From the NCBI GenBank assembly GCA_919901875.1, contig CAKKQG010000318.1, positions 1-5,113 on the forward strand: a stretch of 5,113 nt of DNA, read 5' to 3'. This document shows positions 1-5,113 of this stretch, one piece after another. Numbering within the stretch: the first letter of the stretch is position 1; every line of letters starts with the position of its first letter. The notes under the pieces were generated by a model that made no database searches, was not told the origin of the DNA, and saw only the letters and a program-made list of their open reading frames with translations. The DNA comes from Anaerolineales bacterium (lineage in GTDB: Bacteria > Chloroflexota > Anaerolineae > Anaerolineales > VGOW01). A program made the translations under genes and the position numbers.

Positions 1-441
1 TCGGCAAGTCTGGAGCAAATTGATTTTCACGATTACGCCCATCATCTGGTTTCGCCACTCTTTCATTCTTACAGCCCGCACGCCAGCGCAATTGATCTTA
101 AGATCGAGATCGGGGACATCGTCTTGAGCATAGACGCCGCCATCCCCTGCGGGCTGATCATCAACGAACTCGTCTCCAACGCCCTCAAGCACGCCTTCCC
201 CAATCAGCGAGCGGGTGAAGTGATCGTCGGTCTGCGCCGCCTGACCCCACAAACATTAGAACTCGTCGTAGAGAACAATGGCGTGACGTTTCCAGAAACC
301 ATAGATTTTCGCCAGACCGAATCGCTCGGGATGCAGTTGATGCTGTCACTCGTTAAACAGTTGAGTGGAGAGATAGAGATGCAGCGCCTGAACCCCGGCA
401 CGCGCTTTCTCATCCGTTTCACCCATCTCGCAGGAAGATAA
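1..441 (+). CDS. HisKA_2-type sensor histidine kinase, C-terminal part (5' end outside window)
   Basis: The frame is open from base 1 to the TAA at 439-441, so this is the last 146 codons of a longer gene. The visible part is the end of a HisKA_2 dimerisation/phosphoacceptor region followed by an HATPase_c domain that would bind ATP and feed the phosphoacceptor histidine, which is upstream of the window. The family signature is the N-box 'IPCGLIINELVSNALKHAFP' (bases 142-201), with the expected two Asn, followed by the G2-like 'SLGMQL' (319-336) and the closing 'PGTRFLIRF'. The TTG at 124 is internal to the domain and is not the real start. The G1 box is unusual: 'NNGVT' replaces the consensus DxGxG (see findings). 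Gene 2 follows after 3 bases and starts with a receiver of the type often paired with HisKA_2 kinases, which suggests that it is the partner. Family assignment is firm; the sensor domain and full length cannot be seen. Confidence 0.9.
   Translation, partial: SASLEQIDFHDYAHHLVSPLFHSYSPHASAIDLKIEIGDIVLSIDAAIPCGLIINELVSNALKHAFPNQRAGEVIVGLRRLTPQTLELVVENNGVTFPETIDFRQTESLGMQLMLSLVKQLSGEIEMQRLNPGTRFLIRFTHLAGR
432..437 (+). promoter_or_regulatory. Ribosome-binding site of the hybrid kinase gene
   Basis: AGGAAG lies 7 bases before the ATG at 445. It sits within the last codons of the upstream kinase, just before its TAA stop, so translation of the two genes is probably coupled. It supports the ATG at 445 as the start, which also places the receiver's first beta strand ('KILIVEDE') at the usual distance from the N terminus. 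Confidence 0.75.
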
Positions 442-444
442 TCT

Positions 445-3400
445 ATGCCGCCTACAAAAATTTTGATCGTCGAAGATGAAAGCATTGTCGCCCTCGATCT
501 GCGGCGGATACTCACACGCGCCGGATATGCCGTCACCCACATTGCCGTGAGCGGTGCCGAGGCAATCCACTCGGTGGAAACGCAGCCGCCCGATGCGGTG
601 TTGATGGACATCGGCTTGAGCGGCGACATGAACGGCATCACCGCCTCGCAACACATTTTAGAGATCGTCGAAATCCCGATCATCTACGTCACCGCCAACT
701 CCGACCTTGCCACCGTCCAACAAGCGCAAACGACCAATCCCTTCGGCTACGTGCTGAAACCGTTTGACGAGCGTGAGATACGCATCGTCGTCGAGATGGC
801 ACTCTACAAACACAGGATCGATCAAGAAGTTAAAGAAAGCCGCGCCTGGCTTGGAGCGACTCTGCACAGCATCGGTGACGCCGTCATTGCGACAGACGCC
901 AGCACCTTCGTCAAGTTTATGAATCCGGTTGCCGAGTCTGTGACCGGATGGAAAGAAAGCGAAGCCATCGGCAAGCCGTTGACAGACGTCTTTCGCATCC
1001 TCAACGAAAACACACGTCAACCTGTTGCCAACCCTGCCCAGAAAGCGCTGCAAGAAGGTCGCATCGTGGGATTAGCCAATCACACTCTATTGATCGCCCG
1101 CGACGGGCGCGAAATACATATTGATGATTCCGCCGCCCCGATCTTGGACAACAATGGAAAAGTCAACGGCGTGGTGCTCACCTTCCGCGACATCACCGAT
1201 AAACGCCGCGCAGAAGAGGCGGTGCAACAGAGTCAAGCGCACCTTGCCGCCATCGTTAACACGGCGATGGACGCCGTCATCACCATTGATGCCGATCAAA
1301 ACATCCTCCTCTTCAATGCCGCCGCCGAGCGAATCTTTGATCAGCCTGCAGCAGAAATGATCGGTCAACCGTTGAATGTGTTGCTCCCACAAAACTTTCA
1401 TCAACTTCATATACAGGATGTGAAGCGATTTGGCGAAACCCATGTCACTCAACGCGGCATGACTGCCTTGCCTGTTGAAGGCATGCGCCGCAACGGAGAG
1501 TTATTTCCCCTTGAAGTCTCCATCGCCCAAAGTGAAGTCAAAGGGAAGAAATTCTACACGGCGGTTGCGCGCGACATCACCGAACGCAAGAAGACAGAAG
1601 CCACCCTGCGCGACAGCGAGGAACGGTATCGCGCTTTAGTGGAAAATTTGCCGGTGGGCGTGTATGTGAGTCAGGGCAACACGTTTGTCTATGCCAACGC
1701 CGCCTTTACGCAAATGATGGGCGCCAGCACACCCCAGTATCTGATCGGTCAAAACGTATTGCAGCGGATCGTTCCTGATGAACACAATCGAGCCGAAGAA
1801 CGAGCGCAGGCACTGGTGACGACTGACGTCATCGTGCCGTTAGTCGAAGAGAGATATATTCGCTTCGACGGCAGCCTCTTAGAATCGGAAGCCACTGGCA
1901 CCCGCACCACATTCAACGGTGACGCCGCGCGGCAAGTGGTGGTGATTGATATTGGCGAACGCAAACGGGCTGAGGAGGCGCGGCGCAAGAGCGAGTCGCA
2001 ATTACGTTTAATTACTAACAATATGCTGGATGTGATCGCCCGAACTGATATGAACGGGAAAATCATTTATGCCAGCCCGTCACACTACAGCGTACTGGGG
2101 TATGACCCGCAGATGTTGATCGGATACAACATCATTAAATTTGTTCATCCGGATGACTTGACCCGAGTGATGACGGTGATTCAGATCGCCAAAGAGACTC
2201 ACGGTTCAGGGCGGATCGAACTGCAATATCGCCACGCCAAAGGACACTACCTCTGGGTCGAGACGATTGGCAACTCGCTGTTTGACGACGACAATGAGAT
2301 GGTCGGCGCAGTGTTTAGCAGCCGCGAGATCACCAAACGCAAAAATGCCGAATTACAGTTGGAACGCAAATCACTTCAGATGGCGGGGTTAAGTTTGATG
2401 AGTCAAACGATCACGGCAACGCTTGATCTCGAAGTGATCTTTCGCAAGATCGTGGACGAACTGCTATCGTTGCTAGCGGCAGATGAAATTTATATTTTGC
2501 TTTTGGAAGGCGACGAGCTGGTCATTGCCGTCACCGGCGGCAGCGTCATGGAGCGGTTTCAAGGTTGGCGCCTGCCTGCCACGGAGGGGATTGTAGGTCG
2601 CGTGGTGCAGAGCGGCAAATCGATCCGAATCACGGAGCCGGAGATTCGCAATTTCATCTCGCACCGAACCGAGGATGTTGTCGGTCATCAAGTCCACAGT
2701 GTGTTGGCAACGCCGTTGCGGATCGGCGACCAGATCATTGGCATCATCGAAGCGGCGCACACCCAAACTAATTTTTTTGACGATAATGATTTGCGCTTGC
2801 TCGAATCGGCAACGCTTTGGGGCTCCATCGCTATTAACAATGCCCGTCAACACGCTCAAACCGGACGCAGCTTGCAAGAGAGCGAAACGTTAGCCTCTAT
2901 TAGCATCGCCCTTAACGAAATTCTGGATTTGGATCATATCTTGCAAATGATCGTGGATGCCGCCCGGAGCATCGTTCCTAAAGCAGAGCGTTCGGTGATC
3001 CATTTGATTGATGAGGAAAATGTGGCGCTGCGCCCGGTAGCCATTAGCGGCGTAGAACACCACAGCCATCCACAGATCACCATGCGACCCGGCGAAGGCG
3101 TTGCCGGACAGGTGTTGGCAAGCGGGCAGACGATCAATGTCGGCAACATTCAAAAGGACTCGCGTTACATTCCTCTTCGCAGTGACGCCTCGTTGCGTTC
3201 AATACTTACCGCTCCTATTCAAAGTGGTCCTGTCACCATCGGCACGGTGAGTATTATGAGCGACACGATTAATGCGTTTACGGTTGACGATGAACGCGTG
3301 TTGACGCGGCTGGGCGTGCAAGCGGCATTGGCAATTGACAAAGCGCGCGCTTACGAAGCCGAGCGCCGCCGCGCCGAGCAAGCCGAAGCATTGCAACAAG

Positions 3401-4575
3401 TGATGCAACGCTTGATCGGGCATATTGACTTGACCCAAGCTTTCCAATCGGTGGTGAATACGATTGCCCTTGTTGCCCGATATAAATATGTGCGTGTTTT
3501 CTTGATCAAAGAAACTATGCTGGTGCTGCAAGCGCAAAATGAAAAATCGAAAGTCACGGTCCCGGCGCGGCGGTTGAGTGAGGGCATCGTCGGGCGCGTT
3601 GCGCGCAGCGGGATCGCCACCGTCGTCCCTAACGTCGCGCTGGATCCCGATTACGTTGAAGGGATGCCCGGGACACGATCGGCGATAGGGATTCCACTCA
3701 AGCGGGCTCAAACCGTTGTCGGGGTTCTGTTGATCGAATCGGATGCCGAGCGCACGTTGAACGCCAACGACTTATATTGGTTAGTCAACATCGGGCAAGA
3801 GATCAGCCTCGCCATAGAAAACGCCGAACTGTATAGCGATCTACAAGAAGCGCTGCAACAAGAAAAAGCGGCGCGCACTCAACTCGTCCGCACCGAAAAA
3901 CTGGTAGGCATGGGGCGTCTCATCGCTTCGGTAGCGCACGAACTCAACAACCCGTTACAGGCAATCCAAAATGCGCTATTCTTGGTTAAACAAGAGGCGA
4001 ACTTAAGCGGGCAAGCGCAAGACGATCTTCTCGTCGCCTTAAGCGAAGCCGATCGTATGGCAGAATTAATCGGCCGCTTGCGCGAAACGTATCGCCCGAC
4101 CCTCGCCGAAAAATTTCAAGACGGATCGCTTAACGTCTTGGTCATAGAAACACAACGGCTGATCGCCACCCATATTCGAACCCGAAACATCACATTTGAC
4201 TTCAGCGCCGATCCACAACTTCCTTTGATCGCCTGCGTTCACGACGAGATCAAGCAAGTATTGCTCAACCTCAGTTTGAATGCAGTGGAAGCGATGGGAA
4301 ATGGCGGCCGACTCGGCATCAGTACCGGGCACGATGCCGATAAAAGTGAAGTCTGGGTCTCTGTCAGCGACACCGGAGCCGGTATCGATCCGACGACGAT
4401 TGCTAACATCTTTGACCCGTTCTTTACAACCAAAGAAGGCGGCACAGGTTTGGGTTTATTCATCACCCATGAGATCGTGCAAAAGCACGGCGGGCGTGTT
4501 GAAGTTCAGAGCCAACGTGGGGTTGGCACCACATTTAAAGTGACGTTCCCTATTCGTGACAGCCGTACCGCATAG
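445..4575 (+). CDS. Multi-sensor hybrid histidine kinase (receiver - 4 PAS - 3 GAF - HisKA - HATPase_c)
   Basis: A complete 1376-residue protein, predicted cytoplasmic because no hydrophobic membrane segment or signal peptide is visible. Residues 4-120 are a CheY-type receiver with acidic pair E10/D11, phosphoacceptor D55 ('LMDIGL'), T83 and K105 ('LKPF'). Four PAS domains follow (about 131-255, 262-383, 391-508, 516-634), each ending in a 'DIT-E-R-K-like' helix. Three GAF domains follow (about 656-800, 815-966, 983-1128), each with an 'EG-x-x-G' turn. A coiled linker leads to HisKA, with phosphoacceptor H1165 in 'VAHELNNPL'; E1166 and N1169 fit the ExxN motif linked to phosphatase activity in this family. 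The HATPase_c domain has N-box N1275/N1279, G1 'DTGAG' (D1309), F-box 'FDPFFTTK' and G2 'GTGLGL' (1334-1338). All catalytic residues are present, so autokinase activity is expected. The N-terminal receiver, next to a HisKA_2 kinase gene, looks like an input from that kinase. The likely output is the regulator encoded 10 bases downstream. Ligands of the sensor domains cannot be read from the sequence. Confidence 0.95.
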   Translation: MPPTKILIVEDESIVALDLRRILTRAGYAVTHIAVSGAEAIHSVETQPPDAVLMDIGLSGDMNGITASQHILEIVEIPIIYVTANSDLATVQQAQTTNPFGYVLKPFDEREIRIVVEMALYKHRIDQEVKESRAWLGATLHSIGDAVIATDASTFVKFMNPVAESVTGWKESEAIGKPLTDVFRILNENTRQPVANPAQKALQEGRIVGLANHTLLIARDGREIHIDDSAAPILDNNGKVNGVVLTFRDITDKRRAEEAVQQSQAHLAAIVNTAMDAVITIDADQNILLFNAAAERIFDQPAAEMIGQPLNVLLPQNFHQLHIQDVKRFGETHVTQRGMTALPVEGMRRNGELFPLEVSIAQSEVKGKKFYTAVARDITERKKTEATLRDSEERYRALVENLPVGVYVSQGNTFVYANAAFTQMMGASTPQYLIGQNVLQRIVPDEHNRAEERAQALVTTDVIVPLVEERYIRFDGSLLESEATGTRTTFNGDAARQVVVIDIGERKRAEEARRKSESQLRLITNNMLDVIARTDMNGKIIYASPSHYSVLGYDPQMLIGYNIIKFVHPDDLTRVMTVIQIAKETHGSGRIELQYRHAKGHYLWVETIGNSLFDDDNEMVGAVFSSREITKRKNAELQLERKSLQMAGLSLMSQTITATLDLEVIFRKIVDELLSLLAADEIYILLLEGDELVIAVTGGSVMERFQGWRLPATEGIVGRVVQSGKSIRITEPEIRNFISHRTEDVVGHQVHSVLATPLRIGDQIIGIIEAAHTQTNFFDDNDLRLLESATLWGSIAINNARQHAQTGRSLQESETLASISIALNEILDLDHILQMIVDAARSIVPKAERSVIHLIDEENVALRPVAISGVEHHSHPQITMRPGEGVAGQVLASGQTINVGNIQKDSRYIPLRSDASLRSILTAPIQSGPVTIGTVSIMSDTINAFTVDDERVLTRLGVQAALAIDKARAYEAERRRAEQAEALQQVMQRLIGHIDLTQAFQSVVNTIALVARYKYVRVFLIKETMLVLQAQNEKSKVTVPARRLSEGIVGRVARSGIATVVPNVALDPDYVEGMPGTRSAIGIPLKRAQTVVGVLLIESDAERTLNANDLYWLVNIGQEISLAIENAELYSDLQEALQQEKAARTQLVRTEKLVGMGRLIASVAHELNNPLQAIQNALFLVKQEANLSGQAQDDLLVALSEADRMAELIGRLRETYRPTLAEKFQDGSLNVLVIETQRLIATHIRTRNITFDFSADPQLPLIACVHDEIKQVLLNLSLNAVEAMGNGGRLGISTGHDADKSEVWVSVSDTGAGIDPTTIANIFDPFFTTKEGGTGLGLFITHEIVQKHGGRVEVQSQRGVGTTFKVTFPIRDSRTA
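835..2355 (+). other. Region encoding four tandem PAS domains of the hybrid kinase
   Basis: Residues 131-637 hold four PAS/PAC units. Their C-terminal signal-helix starts are at D249 ('RDITDKRRAE'), D377 ('RDITERKKTE'), D502 ('IDIGERKRAE') and E628 ('REITKRKNAE'), spaced 128, 125 and 126 residues apart. PAS1 belongs to the 'SIGDAVIATD ... FMNPVAE' subfamily common in bacterial hybrid kinases. PAS2 has the 'RRNGELFPLEVSIA' pattern of the FixL-like branch. PAS3 ('YRALVENLPVGVYV') and PAS4 ('LGYDPQMLIG ... FVHPDDL') are more generic. The units are clearly diverged from one another, so this is an old domain array, not a recent DNA duplication. No cysteine occurs in it. Confidence 0.85.
2410..3828 (+). 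other. Region encoding three tandem GAF domains of the hybrid kinase
   Basis: Residues 656-1128 hold three GAF units, recognised by repeated 'EGIVGRVVQSGK' (714 onward), 'EGVAGQVLASGQ' (884 onward) and 'EGIVGRVARSG' (1046 onward) turns, each followed by a strand such as 'INVGNIQKDSRY' or 'VVPNVALDPDY' and then a hydrophobic 'AxPL/API' strand. Linkers between units are charged and helical ('YEAERRRAEQAEAL'), fitting signal transfer along a dimeric coiled coil into HisKA. There is no cysteine for bilin attachment and no full NKFDE cyclic-nucleotide motif. Confidence 0.85.
3892..4560 (+). other. Region encoding the HisKA plus HATPase_c catalytic core
   Basis: Residues 1150-1372. The H-box 'SVAHELNNPLQAIQNAL' carries H1165, and the 'HELNNPL' form is shared with NtrB-like and HPK4-type kinases. 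N, G1, F and G2 boxes are intact and in the usual order. The protein ends 4 residues after the last HATPase_c strand ('TTFKVTFPI'), so there is no C-terminal receiver or Hpt domain. Phosphate must therefore pass to a separate regulator or to the protein's own N-terminal receiver. Confidence 0.93.
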
Positions 4576-4577
4576 GA
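4574..4577 (+). promoter_or_regulatory. Ribosome-binding site of the response regulator gene
   Basis: AGGA lies 8 bases before the ATG at 4586 and overlaps the TAG stop of the hybrid kinase (4573-4575). The placement suggests translational coupling, which would keep kinase and regulator in a fixed ratio. It is a weak, short site but the only one that fits this start. Confidence 0.6.
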
Positions 4578-4585
4578 TATTATTT

Positions 4586-5113
4586 ATGAACCAGCGCGGC
4601 ACTGTTTTAATCGTTGATGACGAACCCGCTTTGCGGCACACATTGACGCGCGTATTGCAAACCGCCGGTTGCAACGTCACCGCCGCCGCCAGTGGCGCCG
4701 AAGCCCTGCACCTGCTCGTCAGCGGCGGATTCGATCTGATCTATCTCGACATCCACCTGCCCGATATAAACGGGCTCGACGTTCTGAAAGAAATCCATCA
4801 ACGCCAACCGGATGTTCCGGTGATTCTCTTTACGGCCCACGCCTCGGTGCAGTCGGCGATTGACGCTATGCGTTTAGGCGCGATTGATTACTTGATCAAA
4901 CCGGTGGATCCCGAAGCCTTCATCGCCCGCACACGCATCATCATCGCCGAGCATGGCATTGAAAAACGGCGGCGCGAGATTCAAACACAAATTCACTCTC
5001 TGCAAACCGAACTGGCGCAATTGGATAAACAGATCGCCTCGTTCAATGCAGTGCCACCTACACCCTCGGCGAGCGGTGAACGCTTCCTTAAACATCACAC
5101 GCTCATCCTCGAT
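4586..5113 (+). CDS. Response regulator with CheY receiver and coiled-coil linker (3' end outside window)
   Basis: The frame is open from the ATG at 4586 to the last base (176 codons, no stop). It begins 'MNQRGTVLIVDDEPALRHTL'. Residues 6-120 form a receiver with D11/D12, phosphoacceptor D55 ('IYLDIHLPD'), T83 ('LFTAHAS') and K105 ('YLIKPVD'), so all phosphotransfer residues are present. Residues 124-153 are charged and heptad-like ('EKRRREIQTQIHSLQTELAQ'), a likely coiled coil. A Pro/Ser-rich hinge follows, then 'GERFLKHHTLILD', which resembles the opening beta strands of an OmpR-like winged-helix DNA-binding domain. That output domain is an inference, since the window stops there. Its position 10 bases after the hybrid kinase makes it the probable phosphate acceptor of that kinase's H1165. 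A regulator without DNA-binding output remains possible. Confidence 0.88.
   Translation, partial: MNQRGTVLIVDDEPALRHTLTRVLQTAGCNVTAAASGAEALHLLVSGGFDLIYLDIHLPDINGLDVLKEIHQRQPDVPVILFTAHASVQSAIDAMRLGAIDYLIKPVDPEAFIARTRIIIAEHGIEKRRREIQTQIHSLQTELAQLDKQIASFNAVPPTPSASGERFLKHHTLILD

Noticed and set aside
124..441. Separate small gene starting at the TTG at 124
   Set aside because: The same frame is open back to base 1 and the upstream residues ('IDFHDYAHHLVSPLFHSY') continue the HisKA_2 family pattern, so the TTG is an internal codon.
204..683. 159-codon open frame on the minus strand crossing the gene 1 / gene 2 junction
   Set aside because: It is antisense to two conserved domains (HATPase_c and receiver), has no recognisable protein features, and would need expression against the operon.
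1189..2355. DNA-level direct repeats at the PAS linkers
   Set aside because: The similarity is at protein level ('DIT-x-R-K-x-A-E'); the bases differ at many positions, as expected for old PAS domain duplication and not for a recent repeat or mobile element.
3238..3300. Cyclic-nucleotide-binding NKFDE motif in GAF2
   Set aside because: Only the F-x3-DE half ('FTVDDE') is present; the preceding Asn-Lys pair is missing, and F-x-x-x-DE-like helix starts are common in GAF domains of other function.
3199..3711. 170-codon open frame on the minus strand inside the hybrid kinase gene
   Set aside because: It lies wholly antisense to the well-supported GAF2-GAF3 coding region, has no recognisable domain or good ribosome-binding site, and its composition is that of a reverse-strand shadow.
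4561..4590. Terminator or promoter between the hybrid kinase and the regulator
   Set aside because: The gap is only 10 bases, with no hairpin or T-run and no room for a promoter; the AT-rich stretch is better read as a ribosome-binding region.

Overview
The window is a tightly packed two-component signalling operon read entirely on the + strand. Three genes are present: the 3' end of a HisKA_2-type histidine kinase (to 441), a complete 1376-residue multi-sensor hybrid histidine kinase (445-4575), and the first 176 codons of a CheY-fold response regulator (4586 to the window end). The gaps are 3 and 10 bases. Each downstream gene has a purine-rich ribosome-binding site lying in or across the end of the gene before it. 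No internal promoter, terminator, RNA gene, mobile element or CRISPR array was found, and no stretch over 300 bases lacks a gene.

The DNA has moderate GC content, with an even codon style across all three genes. The protein style (soluble, many-domain PAS/GAF kinases, and a regulator opening 'MNQRGTVLIVDDEPALRHTL') resembles environmental Chloroflexota, perhaps Anaerolineae. This is a judgement from memory of protein style, not a database result, and other phyla with many PAS/GAF kinases are not excluded.

The domain order of the central protein is receiver - 4 x PAS - 3 x GAF - HisKA - HATPase_c, with no visible membrane segment. The N-terminal receiver is of the type usually paired with HisKA_2 kinases, and the preceding gene encodes such a kinase. 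The simplest model is a cytoplasmic relay: the upstream kinase phosphorylates the receiver of the central protein, that input is combined with ligand or redox input through seven sensor domains, and the central kinase then phosphorylates the downstream regulator. The wiring is inferred from gene order and domain type.

The individual families are known. Points worth a second look are the degenerate ATP-binding G1 box of the first kinase, the near absence of cysteine in the central protein (one in 1376 residues), the receiver placed as an input module on a seven-sensor stack, and the coiled-coil linker of the downstream regulator. I did not see a wholly new kind of system here.
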